From Trichothermofontia sichuanensis B231 (lineage in GTDB: Bacteria; Cyanobacteriota; Cyanobacteriia; B231): a stretch of 64,000 bases of DNA. Shown piece after piece: positions 1 through 8,988 of this stretch. The notes beneath the pieces were generated by a model. That model was not told where the DNA came from. It did not search any database and was given only the letters and a program-made list of their open reading frames with translations. Both the position numbers and the translations under genes were made by a program. Position 1 is the first letter of the stretch. Every line of letters starts with the position of its first letter. The stretch covers positions 3,615,741-3,679,740 of the forward strand of contig NZ_CP110848.1 in the NCBI RefSeq assembly GCF_026240635.1. The letters are read 5' to 3'.

Positions 1-168
1 CATATCAACTCCGAAATACCAATCCATACGCTCGGCCCAGAGGCTGGCCAACATGAACAGCAACAGATTGGGCAAGGAGTTCTGATCTTCGTTATCCACA
101 GGTGTATCGTCGGAGCAGGGTAACTCTTCGGTTGAGGGCAGACCAGACAGAAGTTCGGGGGCAATCAT
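1..168 (-). CDS. Uma2-family protein, N-terminal fragment cut by the window edge
   Basis: The minus-strand frame starts with ATG at 166-168 and runs off the left edge. Its roughly 56 residues are identical to the start of the complete Uma2 gene at 243-1076, including the acidic stretch with EELPCSDDTPVDNEDQNS. The sequence shows a tandem copy of the same gene, of which only the 5' end is visible. Uma2 (DUF820) proteins have a PD-(D/E)XK nuclease-like fold and are greatly expanded in cyanobacteria, with no settled function. Whether this copy is intact cannot be seen. Confidence 0.7.
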   Translation of the reverse strand, partial: MIAPELLSGLPSTEELPCSDDTPVDNEDQNSLPNLLLFMLASLWAERMDWYFGVDM

Positions 169-182
169 GGCTGCGGTCTCCT
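1..182. repeat. 182-bp direct repeat, copy 1
   Basis: Positions 1-182 match 909-1090 base for base as far as I can read. The repeat covers the 5' end and immediate upstream region of the two Uma2 genes and diverges just upstream of them. It probably extends beyond the left edge. Perfect identity suggests a recent tandem gene duplication or ongoing gene conversion. Confidence 0.85.
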
Positions 183-242
183 GGCGGTGGAATGGTCGTG
201 AATAGATTATGACCGATGGACAAATCCCAAACAGGGCGCGTT

Positions 243-1076
243 TTATTGCTCTGGCAACTGATCCGGATCAAAACCGAGCGATCGCAGGTATTGTGCTAAC
301 TGTTCGGCCCGTTGTCGTTCGGACTCGGCGCGTTGTCGTTCGGACTCGGCGCGTTGTCGTTCGGACTCGGCGCGTTGTCGTTCGGACTCGGCGCGTTGTC
401 GTTCGGCGTCGAGTTCTTGCTGCCGCTGCCGCAGTTGAAGCTGAACCTCATCTGGGGTTGGGTAGGGGTTCCCCTGGGCGTCGTACCACACTAAAATTTC
501 CTGTTCAATCCCCCCCAGCCTTTGCTGGCGGAACCCTAGCCCTAGGCCCACCTCTGGGAACCAATAGGGGTGGTCGGCCTCGGCAGTGCTGAACACCTGT
601 TGGTACTGGCCGTCAACTAACCGGTACACCTCAAACGGTTGATGGCGATCGCGTTGCCAGAATTCCGGGTTGTAAATCACGTAGTAGAGAACCCCTAGCT
701 GGCGGTAAATCTCCTGCTTCGCGCCATATTCTCCTCCCGGTTTATGGGAAACCATCTCCAGGACCAGTGTGGGGACAACCCCATTTTCTTCCCAGGTGGC
801 ATAACTGCGCCGCGATCGCCCGCCCTTGCGGCGCTCCACCCCCAAACTCAAAAAGGCATCTGGGACTACGGGGATGCGGGGATCTTCACCCGTGGTGTGG
901 TAGATTGCCATATCAACTCCGAAATACCAATCCATACGCTCGGCCCAGAGGCTGGCCAACATGAACAGCAACAGATTGGGCAAGGAGTTCTGATCTTCGT
1001 TATCCACAGGTGTATCGTCGGAGCAGGGTAACTCTTCGGTTGAGGGCAGACCAGACAGAAGTTCGGGGGCAATCAT
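243..1076 (-). CDS. Uma2 family (DUF820) protein with heptad-repeat tail
   Basis: This is a 277-residue protein. Residues about 25-190 form the Uma2/DUF820 core, with the typical central PTLVLEMVS strand and a YYVIYNPE segment, which belong to a PD-(D/E)XK nuclease-like fold. Residues about 215-265 form a charged coiled coil built from nearly perfect seven-residue repeats (RQRAESE). The repeat arises from four 21-bp DNA units plus a partial fifth. Start ATG at 1076. Uma2 proteins are usually annotated as putative restriction endonucleases, but no activity is established. A second copy begins at 168 on the same strand. Confidence 0.8.
   Translation of the reverse strand: MIAPELLSGLPSTEELPCSDDTPVDNEDQNSLPNLLLFMLASLWAERMDWYFGVDMAIYHTTGEDPRIPVVPDAFLSLGVERRKGGRSRRSYATWEENGVVPTLVLEMVSHKPGGEYGAKQEIYRQLGVLYYVIYNPEFWQRDRHQPFEVYRLVDGQYQQVFSTAEADHPYWFPEVGLGLGFRQQRLGGIEQEILVWYDAQGNPYPTPDEVQLQLRQRQQELDAERQRAESERQRAESERQRAESERQRAESERQRAEQLAQYLRSLGFDPDQLPEQ
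311..411. repeat. 21-bp tandem repeat encoding the Uma2 coiled coil
   Basis: Four complete 21-bp units begin at 311, 332, 353 and 374, and a fifth truncated unit begins at 395. Each contains GTTGTCGTTCGGACTCGGCG. They encode the seven-residue repeat RQRAESE at the C-terminus of the Uma2 protein. Because each unit is a multiple of three, copy number can change without breaking the frame. Confidence 0.9.
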
Positions 1077-1090
1077 GGCTGCGGTCTCCT
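909..1090. repeat. 182-bp direct repeat, copy 2
   Basis: This is the second copy of the repeat at 1-182. It covers the first 168 bases of the Uma2 coding region (909-1076) and 14 bases upstream. The two copies diverge after the shared CTGCGGTCTCCT. Confidence 0.85.
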
Positions 1091-1235
1091 AGGGGGCTAG
1101 CTAGCCTCAATTATAAAAAGCTTGTTTGGAGCCACCCTCTGCTCCTGAGATGAGCCATAGCACCACCACCAAAGGTGAAGGTTTATTACACTAAAGGGGT
1201 TTATTGCTTGTCCCACCGGTCTGTCTGCAACCCCT

Positions 1236-2138
1236 ATGCCTCGTCAAGATACGATTTTTGAACGCTTTCTGGCCCCATTTTTCCGGACCTTTTTGATCGA
1301 TGAACCGGCGCTGCGTCGGCTCAAGGCTGAGATCAATTGGCCGCAGGAGACACAACGGTTCGAACGAGTGGATCTCACCTATCCGGACTATTACCGCACG
1401 GCTGCCTTTCATGGCATTGCAGGGGGGTATCTTACCGCTGATGCGGCTGTGACTTATGACCCGATTACCCAGCACGTCCTACCACCAGGGGAAGCGATCG
1501 TCCGACAAGCTTTGATCGATGCCATTCGGGTGAAATCCCCACAACGGATTTTAGATCTCGGTTGTGGCACGGGTTCGATGACCCTATTGCTCAAACAAAC
1601 CTTCCCGGATGCGGAAGTGGTTGGGGTGGATCTATCGCCCTATATGTTGGTGATGGCCGATCGCAAGGCCCAACAAGCTCAGCAGACGATTACCTGGCTT
1701 CATGCCGATGCGGCGCACACGGGTCTGAACCCACAAAGTTTTGATCTGGTCACGGCGGCCCTGTTGTTCCACGAAACCCCGCCCGCGATTACCCAGGCGA
1801 TTCTGCGCGAAGGCTATCGGTTGCTAAAAGTGGGGGGTGAATTCCTGATACTGGATGGCAATCAGCAAACCCTGCGGTTGACTCCCTGGTTGATGGATAT
1901 CTTCGAGGAACCGTATATCCGGGACTATGCCGACGGCAGTCTGGATGCAGACATGGGACGGTTTGGCTTTGGGGCTGTGCAAACAACCCCTTTTTGGTGG
2001 ATGCATCAGGTGACACGGGGGGTAAAACCGATCATGACGACATCAGGGTATGCCAACGATGTTGCTGCGTGGACGCCCGGCGATCGTAAGCTAGAGAAAG
2101 AACACGGGCCAGGCGACTGGGTACCTGTACCGATTTAA
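1236..2138 (+). CDS. class I SAM-dependent methyltransferase
   Basis: This 300-residue protein has the class I methyltransferase fold. Motif I is RILDLGCGTGSMTLL near residues 104-118. It is followed by an acidic residue after the second strand (VVGVDLSPYML) and the motif II/III region SFDLVTAALLFHE. The LLKVGGEFLILDGNQ strand is typical of Methyltransf_11/25 enzymes. The N-terminal 80 residues are an all-alpha lid with tyrosine-rich segments. The substrate cannot be told from the sequence. ATG at 1236 is the first start in frame. It is monocistronic, followed by a HAD gene after a 118-bp gap. Confidence 0.85.
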   Translation: MPRQDTIFERFLAPFFRTFLIDEPALRRLKAEINWPQETQRFERVDLTYPDYYRTAAFHGIAGGYLTADAAVTYDPITQHVLPPGEAIVRQALIDAIRVKSPQRILDLGCGTGSMTLLLKQTFPDAEVVGVDLSPYMLVMADRKAQQAQQTITWLHADAAHTGLNPQSFDLVTAALLFHETPPAITQAILREGYRLLKVGGEFLILDGNQQTLRLTPWLMDIFEEPYIRDYADGSLDADMGRFGFGAVQTTPFWWMHQVTRGVKPIMTTSGYANDVAAWTPGDRKLEKEHGPGDWVPVPI

Positions 2139-2256
2139 GGGGATGCTGAGCCGGGGGCTGGGAGCAAGCTGGCGGTCTGACGCCCACGCCGCTGGTGCTA
2201 GTGGCTCAGAAAGTCCAGATCTCTAAAGCCCAGATCTGTTAAAGAGGTGTTCGGGC

Positions 2257-2952
2257 ATGGTATTAAAGGCTGTTTTATTTGACTTTAATGGGGTGATTAT
2301 CAATGATGAATCGCTCCATGAACAACTGATTGAACAAATCCTCTTGGAGGAAAACCTGCGGCCCAAACCAGGGGAATTTCGGCAACTGTGCCTGGGGCGC
2401 AGCGATCGCGCTTGTTTACGCGACATTCTGGCTCAACGGGGGCGGGTGGTGAGCGATGACTATCTGGATAAACTCATCCAACGCAAGTCCCAAGCTTATC
2501 AACAATTAATAGCGGGTTTAGATCGCTTACCCATCTATCCCGGCTTAGATGATCTGCTGTTTCGGCTGCGATCGGCACAACTGAAACTGGCGATCGTCAG
2601 TGGTGCTCTACGTCAGGAAATTGAATGGGTCCTCCAACAAGCCAATCTGTTGGCTCACTTTCCGGTGATTGTGGCCGGGGATGATCATCGTGCCAGTAAA
2701 CCTGAACCTGATAGCTACCTACTTGCTGTTACGCGCTTAAATGAATATTACCCTGGACTTAACCTGCGCCCCGATGAGTGTTTAGCGATCGAAGACACGC
2801 CTGCCGGCATTCAGTCGGCCAAACGGGCCGGGATTCCGGTGGTCGGCGTGGCCCATACCTATCCCTTCCACATGTTGCAACGACAGGCCAATTGGACGAT
2901 CGACTATCTCAACGATCTGGAACTGGAGCGAGTGCAGGCAGTTGGGGCTTAG
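2257..2952 (+). CDS. HAD-family hydrolase, beta-phosphoglucomutase-like
   Basis: The 231-residue protein is a HAD phosphatase of the beta-phosphoglucomutase/CbbY type. Motif I is LFDFNGVI near residue 8, where the usual second Asp (DxD) is Asn, so DFN rather than DFD. An alpha-helical cap covers about residues 18-85. Motif II is IVSGA, motif III is the Lys in ASKPEPDSY, and motif IV is CLAIEDTPAGIQSAKRAG. Family members hydrolyse or isomerise small sugar phosphates. Loss of the second Asp, the general acid, may lower or change activity. AGAGGTG lies about 8 bp before ATG 2257. Confidence 0.85.
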   Translation: MVLKAVLFDFNGVIINDESLHEQLIEQILLEENLRPKPGEFRQLCLGRSDRACLRDILAQRGRVVSDDYLDKLIQRKSQAYQQLIAGLDRLPIYPGLDDLLFRLRSAQLKLAIVSGALRQEIEWVLQQANLLAHFPVIVAGDDHRASKPEPDSYLLAVTRLNEYYPGLNLRPDECLAIEDTPAGIQSAKRAGIPVVGVAHTYPFHMLQRQANWTIDYLNDLELERVQAVGA

Positions 2953-3019
2953 TGCTGTGTGGATAGTGAAGTTGTTAACTTAGGATTAAACCAGACCCTC
3001 TCACCGGAGTCAAAACACC

Positions 3020-3256
3020 ATGATGCAGGTCATGATTAGTCCTCAGTCTCTCTTAGAAAGGGGTATCACCGTCGAAACAGTTGATAATCTGCGCCTATTC
3101 AAATTTACCGATGAGTTGCAATCCCACTTGGAAGTGCTGTTAGAAAAAAACAAGCTGGGAGCACTTCTCCCCGAAGAGGAGACGGAACTCACGGCCATTA
3201 CAGAACTCGATCGTCTGTTTACTTATCTCAATTCTTTGCTAGCGGCGCAGCAATGA
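3020..3256 (+). CDS. small protein paired with an HNH nuclease gene
   Basis: This is a 78-residue acidic helical protein with no motif that I recognise. It ends in the ATGA overlap with the downstream HNH gene, so the two are translationally coupled. Such a short partner just ahead of an HNH gene is common in cyanobacteria; whether it inhibits, guides or merely accompanies the nuclease is unknown. Two adjacent ATG codons (3020 and 3023) are possible starts. Confidence 0.7.
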   Translation: MMQVMISPQSLLERGITVETVDNLRLFKFTDELQSHLEVLLEKNKLGALLPEEETELTAITELDRLFTYLNSLLAAQQ

Positions 3257-3722
3257 CCCTTAATGCAACGGCGAAACAACATATTCGCCAACGAGCCAAG
3301 GGACTATGCGAATATTGCCACTCTCCAGAAAAAATCAGCACGGCTCGGTTCAGTATTGACCCTATCCTGCCTCGTTCGCTGGGGGGAACTGATGATCTGG
3401 ATAATCTGGCCCTAGCTTGTAGTCGCTGTAACCAGCGCCGCTATAACTTCATTGTGGGCATCGATCCCAAAACTCTGGCCCTGCACTCCCTCTTCCATCC
3501 CCGGCAGCAGCACCGGTCAGATCACTTTATTCAGATCACTTTATTTAGACAGCCGATGGCACCCGCATCCTCGGCACTACTGCCACGGGTCGCGCCACCT
3601 GCGATCGCCTGGATCTGAACGACGATCGCTACCAGGGAGAACGCCCCATCCAGGAAGCCTGCGCCCTGTGGGTACGAGCAGGCTGGCATCCCCCCGCAAT
3701 CGATCCGCGTCAGTTGGATTGA
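3253..3722 (+). pseudogene. HNH endonuclease, frameshifted
   Basis: The first 95 or so residues are a normal HNH domain: CEYCHSPE, the central ILPRSLGGTDDLDNLALAC, and SRCNQRR. Both CxxC-type zinc pairs and the catalytic His region are present (the first His of the motif reads Pro-Ile-Leu-Pro). A 14-bp tandem duplication of CAGATCACTTTATT at 3517-3544 shifts the frame. The true C-terminal part (GTRILGTTATGRATCDRLDL and following) continues in another frame and stops at 3720-3722. Removing the duplication would still leave a TAG just after it, where a Trp codon is expected. The gene therefore carries two lesions and is probably dead, although the HNH core itself is intact. Confidence 0.75.
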
Positions 3723-3848
3723 GATCTTCCTATCATTGGGCAAAAAATCAAGTCAGACCTTATTCTCTGGACTAACACGCGGGTCACAGCCAGCTTGAGT
3801 GGGGGGAGAATCCGGTTTAAGATGAGCGGGGTTGTCTAGAGGTCGATC

Positions 3849-4394
3849 ATGCAGGTCATTGCCACGGCAATTCCGGAGGTTCTGATTATTGAACCCAAGG
3901 TGTTCCAGGACGATCGCGGTTTCTTCTACGAAAGTTTTAATCAGCGCCAGTTTCAGGCCGAAACGGGTCTGACGGTTGAATTTGTCCAGGATAATCACTC
4001 CCACTCCCGCCAATCGGTGCTGCGGGGACTGCACTACCAAATCGCTCAGGCTCAGGGCAAGTTGGTGCGGGTGGTGGTCGGCACTATTTTTGATGTCGCA
4101 GTTGATTTACGCCGTAGTTCGCCGACGTTTGGTCAATGGGTTGGGGTTGAACTCAGTGCCCAAAACCATCGTCAACTGTGGGTCCCGATCGGGTTTGCCC
4201 ACGGCTTTGTGGTCCGCTCTGACAGCGCCGATGTGCTTTACAAAACCACTGACTATTATTCCCAACCCCACGATCGTTGTATTCGCTGGGATGATCCGGA
4301 CCTGAATATTGATTGGGGCCTGAGCAGCCCGCCGATACTGTCCGCCAAAGACCAGCAGGGTCAATCCTTAAAAACCGCCGATCTATTCGACTAA
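3849..4394 (+). CDS. rfbC: dTDP-4-dehydrorhamnose 3,5-epimerase
   Basis: This 181-residue protein is RmlC, which epimerises dTDP-4-keto-6-deoxyglucose at C3 and C5 in dTDP-L-rhamnose synthesis. Diagnostic segments are the FFYESFNQRQF strand, QDNHSHSRQSVLRGLHYQ with the catalytic His, VVVGTIFDVAVDLRRSSPTFG, and PIGFAHGFVV. The length is normal for the family. It starts at ATG 3849 and leads the rfbC-rfbD-rfbA group; rfbB is not in the window. Confidence 0.95.
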   Translation: MQVIATAIPEVLIIEPKVFQDDRGFFYESFNQRQFQAETGLTVEFVQDNHSHSRQSVLRGLHYQIAQAQGKLVRVVVGTIFDVAVDLRRSSPTFGQWVGVELSAQNHRQLWVPIGFAHGFVVRSDSADVLYKTTDYYSQPHDRCIRWDDPDLNIDWGLSSPPILSAKDQQGQSLKTADLFD

Positions 4395-4490
4395 CTGCGC
4401 TGGCACCCATCCATCAGTCATATTTGCATCTATTTTCATCATTGCTGTCACTATTTCTTCTAATTAATCACTTCTATCTCTGAACTATCT

Positions 4491-5378
4491 ATGCGCGTTT
4501 TACTCATCGGGGGAACTGGCCAATTAGGCGAGGCCTTACAAAGGGCACTGCAAGCTGTTCCTGCCCTAACCCTTACGGTTCTCACCCGGCAAGAGCTAAA
4601 CCTGACCCAATTGGGCCAGGTGCGATCGGCGATCGAGCGGATTAAACCAGAGATCATCATCAATGCCGCTGCCTATACTGCCGTTGATCGCGCGGAAGCG
4701 GAACGGGATCTCGCGATGACCATCAATGGTAAAGCACCGGGCGTGGTGGCGGCAGCGGCCCGGGATTGTGATGCCCGTCTCATCCATATTTCAACGGACT
4801 ATGTGTTTGCCGGGGACAAGGGATCGCCCTACCTGGAAACCGACCCGACGCATCCCCTCAATGCCTATGGCGAGTCCAAGCGGGCGGGGGAGCAGGCCAT
4901 CCTGGCTGCGGAGGCCGATGCCGTAATTGTGCGCACGGCCTGGGTTTATGGGGCTGGGGGCAAGGGAAATTTTGTGAAAACCATGTTGCGCCTGGGGGCT
5001 GAACGCCCAGAAGTTCGGGTTGTGGCCGATCAAATTGGTACTCCCACCTGGACGGGTGATCTGGCCAGGGCGATTACCACGATCGCCTGTGGTATGGATA
5101 CCCCAATTCCCGCGGGCATTTACCATTACACCAATAGTGGGGTTGCCAGTTGGTATGACTTTGCGATCGCCATTTTTGAAGAAGCCGCTGCCCTGGGAAT
5201 GCCCCTGCGCCTCCAGCGCGTTGTGCCAATTACCACCTCCGAATATCCTACCCCAGCCCGTCGTCCGGCCTATTCGGTTCTGGCCTGGGGCAAAATCACC
5301 CCCTATTTAGGGGGACCAGCTCCCCATTGGCGGCAAGGATTACGCACAATGTTGGGTGAACTTCAGAATCTCAGGTGA
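4491..5378 (+). CDS. rfbD: dTDP-4-dehydrorhamnose reductase
   Basis: This 295-residue short-chain dehydrogenase-type enzyme is RmlD, which makes dTDP-L-rhamnose with NAD(P)H. The Rossmann motif LLIGGTGQLGEAL lies at the N-terminus, INAAAYTAVDRAE is near residue 55, STDYVFAGD carries the catalytic Ser/Thr, and YGESKRAGEQ holds the YxxxK pair. The final sugar-binding part includes GIYHYTNSG. It follows rfbC by about 96 bp and is separated from rfbA by only 6 bp, so rfbD and rfbA are likely co-transcribed. Confidence 0.95.
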   Translation: MRVLLIGGTGQLGEALQRALQAVPALTLTVLTRQELNLTQLGQVRSAIERIKPEIIINAAAYTAVDRAEAERDLAMTINGKAPGVVAAAARDCDARLIHISTDYVFAGDKGSPYLETDPTHPLNAYGESKRAGEQAILAAEADAVIVRTAWVYGAGGKGNFVKTMLRLGAERPEVRVVADQIGTPTWTGDLARAITTIACGMDTPIPAGIYHYTNSGVASWYDFAIAIFEEAAALGMPLRLQRVVPITTSEYPTPARRPAYSVLAWGKITPYLGGPAPHWRQGLRTMLGELQNLR

Positions 5379-5384
5379 TTCACG

Positions 5385-6458
5385 ATGCGAGCATTGATCC
5401 TGTCCGGGGGCAAGGGTACCCGGCTCCGCCCCCTTACCCATACCGGCGCCAAACAGTTGGTCCCCGTCGCCAATAAACCGATCCTCTGGTATGGCATTGA
5501 GCGCATCGTGGCCGCCGGGGTTACAGACATCGGCATTATTATCAGTCCGGAAACCGGAGAAGAAGTCCGCAGTAAAACGGGCAACGGCGATCGCTTCGGG
5601 GCCAGGATTACCTACATTTTGCAAGAGCAACCGTTGGGACTGGCCCATGCCGTCAAAACCGCCCAACCTTTTCTGGGGGATGAACCCTTCATCATGTATT
5701 TGGGAGATAACCTAATTGAAAATCAACTGCAAGGGTTTTTGACAACCTTTCAATCGGAACACCTGGATGCGTTAATTCTGTTGCGTCCAGTTCCCAATCC
5801 CACCGCCTTTGGGGTAGCCAAGCTAGATGAGCAGGGGCGGGTGCTGGAACTGGTGGAAAAACCGCAGCATCCCCCCTCGAATTTGGCCCTGGTCGGTATC
5901 TATCTATTTACCCCAATGATTCATAGGGCGATCGCCCAAATTCAACCCTCGGCACGGGGCGAGTTGGAAATTACGGATGCGATTCAACAATTGATTCGGT
6001 TGGGGCATCCGGTCAAAGCCTGTCAGTTGGAAGGCTGGTGGTTAGATACGGGAAAAAAAGATGATTTGCTTGAGGCCAATCGCCTGATTCTCGACAGTGA
6101 TCTAACCACCAATATCCAGGGTGAAATTGACGGCCAAAGCCAGGTGATTGGTCGGGTGCAGATTGGAGTCGGTTCCAAACTCGTCAACTGTACAGTGCGG
6201 GGACCAGTCAAAATTGGTGAAAATTGTTATTTGGAAAATTGTTTTATTGGCCCCTATAGCAGCATTGCCGATGGCGTCACGCTCCAGGAGGTAGACCTAG
6301 AGCATAGCGTCATTCTCGATCGGGCCAGTATTGCTGGCATCCATCAACGCTTAGTCGATAGTGTTATTGGCCAACGGGCACGTCTGACGGCGGCCCCTCG
6401 CCGTCCCAAGGCATCGCGGTTTTTGATCGGTGATGATTGTCAGATTGAGTTGTCGTAG
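5385..6458 (+). CDS. rfbA: glucose-1-phosphate thymidylyltransferase, long form
   Basis: This 357-residue protein is the long RmlA type: an N-terminal nucleotidyltransferase domain (residues 1-235; ILSGGKGTRLRPLTHTGAKQ with the signature GGxGTRLxPxT) followed by a left-handed beta-helix of hexapeptide repeats (about 240-340). It converts glucose-1-phosphate and dTTP to dTDP-glucose, the first step to dTDP-rhamnose for cell-surface polysaccharide. It starts 6 bp after rfbD. The adjacent coiled-coil methyltransferase may act on the same glycan (inference from position). Confidence 0.92.
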   Translation: MRALILSGGKGTRLRPLTHTGAKQLVPVANKPILWYGIERIVAAGVTDIGIIISPETGEEVRSKTGNGDRFGARITYILQEQPLGLAHAVKTAQPFLGDEPFIMYLGDNLIENQLQGFLTTFQSEHLDALILLRPVPNPTAFGVAKLDEQGRVLELVEKPQHPPSNLALVGIYLFTPMIHRAIAQIQPSARGELEITDAIQQLIRLGHPVKACQLEGWWLDTGKKDDLLEANRLILDSDLTTNIQGEIDGQSQVIGRVQIGVGSKLVNCTVRGPVKIGENCYLENCFIGPYSSIADGVTLQEVDLEHSVILDRASIAGIHQRLVDSVIGQRARLTAAPRRPKASRFLIGDDCQIELS

Positions 6459-6481
6459 AGGAGTGAGGAGTGAGGAGTGAC
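6456..6481. repeat. short GAGGAGT tandem repeat
   Basis: Just after the rfbA stop codon, the heptamer GAGGAGT/GAGTGAG is repeated about three times. It lies in the 190-bp gap before the methyltransferase gene. I see no function in it. Confidence 0.6.
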
Positions 6482-6651
6482 CGGTTGTATTCTGGTCTTT
6501 GCTGTCCAGTGCTATCTCACTGGTGCTGGTCTCGATACAAGCATTCTGCTAATCTGGTACACTTTTCCAGCAGTGTATTGCTAGAAATACTCGCTAGGGC
6601 TGCAATGCCAATGCGCCGAAATTGCCAGAATCCCGCTCACGGGACTTAAAT

Positions 6652-8025
6652 ATGAATCACGATACGATCGATAAACAACGCATCCTGGCCCAAATGCGGC
6701 GAAGTCTGGAACCCCGACGTTACTTGGCCGTACCGCCAAAACCCGCGATCGATCGCCCGGTGGGGACGCCCCCGGATGAGTTGGCTGAGGATCTGGAACT
6801 GCTGCAAACGGGGTTTGACATTTACCAGGTGACGATCAAGGCCCACAGTAAGGTCCTGGGGCCGCTCGTCGTGGCCCTGCGGAAGCTGGCACGGAAGCTG
6901 CTGCGCCCGGTTATTGAAAAGCAGATTTCCTACAATGCGGCCAATGTGCGGGTGGTGCGGGGCCTCAGGCAGGAGGTCCACAATTTACAACGGGCTGATA
7001 TCGATCTCCATGATTTTATGGAGGAAGTGCGGGATCACGTGAATACGCGCCTGGAGCAGGTGACGGCTGCGATCGTGACGCTCCGGGGGGAGGTGGAACA
7101 GACCCAACGTGAGTGGCAACGCCTCGAAGCAACCCAGGGGGCCGCGATTGGGCAGGTGCATCACCATTTGGATGCGATGCAACAAGCGGTCAAGGCTACG
7201 CGGGAACAGGTTGCTAGGGCCGAACGCCAGGTCCGTCGGTTGCAATTTGCCTCCGCAGAGGCGGCGCGATCGCCCGGTTCGTCTGCTTCTCTAGCCAGTG
7301 GGATGACTCGGACGGTGTCTGCCCCGATCGCGCCGGTGACGCCGGGTGTGCCGGCAGTACCCTTGGAAGTGCCATTAATGGAAAGCTTTGACTATGCAGG
7401 CTTTTTGGAGCGCTTTGCCGGTAGTGAACAGGCTGTAGCGAGCCGCTTCCAAAAGCTCCTTTCCCATTTTGCGGGGGCGGGTTTGTTGCTGGACTTGAAT
7501 TGCCAACGGGGGGAATTTCTGGAACTGGCGCACCAAGCGGGTTATCAGGTCAAGGGACTTACCCAAAATACGGATCTGCGGTTGCTCTGCCAGGAGAAGG
7601 GGCTGGAAGTGCTCCAGACCCCCGTGTTGCCCTACTTGGTCGATCTCCCTGCCGATAGCGTCGGCGGGGTCTTTGCGGCACAATTGCTGGATACATTAGC
7701 CCCCCAGAGCGCGATCACCCTCGTACAACAGACTTACCGCATCCTCCAGCGCGGTGGCCCGATCGTGCTGGAATTGCTGAATCCCCTATGTCCAGCTGTC
7801 CTCAATCAACAGTGGTTCCTAGACCCGCTCAACACGCGTCTGTGGCATCCCGCCTTTCTCACCTATTTGCTGGAAACGACTGGTTTTCAGACCGTCACCT
7901 ATAGCTTTCACGAACCGCTGGACTTGGGATTGAACCGCCAGAGCGATCGCTTTACCAGTACCACCCCTCCCCTGCCGACCATCGCCCAAGGTTACCAGTT
8001 TTATACGATCGTCGGACACAAGTAG
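6652..8025 (+). CDS. methyltransferase with long N-terminal coiled coil
   Basis: With ATG 6652 as start the protein has 457 residues; a TTG at 6622 in frame is less likely. Residues about 25-90 resemble the N-terminal part of glycosyltransferase-associated methyltransferases. Residues 95-210 are coiled coil (long runs of E, Q, R, V). A Ser/Pro/Ala-rich linker precedes a degenerate SAM-binding fold at about 255-440 (LLLDLNCQRGEFLELAHQAGY, where the usual GxGxG is NCQRG). The layout matches cyanobacterial proteins annotated as methyltransferases in polysaccharide loci. The position after rfbCDA supports a role in surface glycan modification or chain capping (inference). Confidence 0.75.
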   Translation: MNHDTIDKQRILAQMRRSLEPRRYLAVPPKPAIDRPVGTPPDELAEDLELLQTGFDIYQVTIKAHSKVLGPLVVALRKLARKLLRPVIEKQISYNAANVRVVRGLRQEVHNLQRADIDLHDFMEEVRDHVNTRLEQVTAAIVTLRGEVEQTQREWQRLEATQGAAIGQVHHHLDAMQQAVKATREQVARAERQVRRLQFASAEAARSPGSSASLASGMTRTVSAPIAPVTPGVPAVPLEVPLMESFDYAGFLERFAGSEQAVASRFQKLLSHFAGAGLLLDLNCQRGEFLELAHQAGYQVKGLTQNTDLRLLCQEKGLEVLQTPVLPYLVDLPADSVGGVFAAQLLDTLAPQSAITLVQQTYRILQRGGPIVLELLNPLCPAVLNQQWFLDPLNTRLWHPAFLTYLLETTGFQTVTYSFHEPLDLGLNRQSDRFTSTTPPLPTIAQGYQFYTIVGHK

Positions 8026-8032
8026 ACCGTGC

Positions 8033-8299
8033 CTACCGGCTATCGACGAAAAACACCGATAAATACATGGCAGCAGCGAATAATTGCAGGGCCATTACCG
8101 GGAGTCCATAGCGCAGAAACGTTTGGAACGCAATGCGTTTGCCGTGTTGTTCGGCAATGCCTGCCGCGACGATATTGGCAGAAGCGCCTACCAAGGTGCC
8201 ATTTCCTCCCAGGATTGCACCATACATCATGGCGAAAAACAAGGGTAATACCACCGAGGGGAAGCTTCCCTGGAAGTTGGGATCAAGAATCTCGGCCCC
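8033..8299 (-). pseudogene. C-terminal remnant of an ArsB/NhaD-type permease
   Basis: The minus frame from 8299 down to 8033 encodes about 88 residues, starting right after a stop at 8300-8302 and ending normally. It contains the ion-transporter superfamily C-terminal segment AILGGNGTLVGASANIVAAG, then a final hydrophobic helix. Family members have about 10-12 membrane helices over 400 or more residues, so only the last two or three are left. No other part of the gene is seen upstream. It is a truncated, non-functional relic. Confidence 0.7.
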
Positions 8300-8988
8300 T
8301 TAACATCGAAAACTTGAGAGGCTGTTAAGAGTCGTTGCACTTTCGATTGAATTTTTGAATGACTGATGAATTTTTGAATGACTGAAATTCAGTTTCTGAA
8401 CAATGCACTCTTTTGAGTCCTCCCCCCAATGCTGACGGAGTTAGCTGACGGGCTAGGACTGAGAGGTGTCCCTCCCCTCCGATACTGGCCATCGCCAGAC
8501 GCGGTTGAGGATAAGCCCCAAAAATTGGTTCCTCCGCTCCGATAGTGTGGCATCTCATAGTGTGGCCTCTAGTGTGGCATCTTATGAGCCCCAACCACTA
8601 CCTGATTAAGCATGACTTCGCCAGTTACCCCATCCATTTCCCCAGCCGCGATCAAGGGTGGCATCGTAGCAGGAGTCGATAAATTCAAGATAAACTGGCA
8701 TGAGTTGCCCATCAACCTAACACGCTCCCAGGCAAGCCGTCAATGATTATCAAATTGTTAATTTTTATTAAGCAATGACTGGATACGCCCGTTGGGGAGA
8801 CTGCGAGGTGCTTTAATCAACAACGTTTTTGTCCGTTCTACGGATGACGGTAGCGGAGCGTGGGGTGGGGTTGTCGATCAGGGATGCTGCTCATTTGGAC
8901 GATTGATTGACCCTAACATTATTCACCCTAACATTGGCCCTAACTGGGCCAACAATCCAGAGACCGACCGACTGATTCCCTCGCTATC
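8300..8988. other. noncoding region with short direct repeats
   Basis: I see no convincing gene in these 690 bp. The phrase GAATTTTTGAATGACTGA is repeated in tandem near 8348-8388, and AGTGTGGC(A/C)TCT is repeated three times around 8543-8580. The last 200 bp before 8989 presumably contain the promoter of the large histidine kinase gene. Short ORFs on both strands look random. Confidence 0.5.

Noticed and set aside
6629-6648. CCCGCTCACGGGACT upstream of the methyltransferase as a stray CRISPR repeat piece
   Set aside because: It shares only the CCCG...CGGGACT palindrome shape with the repeat and lacks the rest; best explained by chance.
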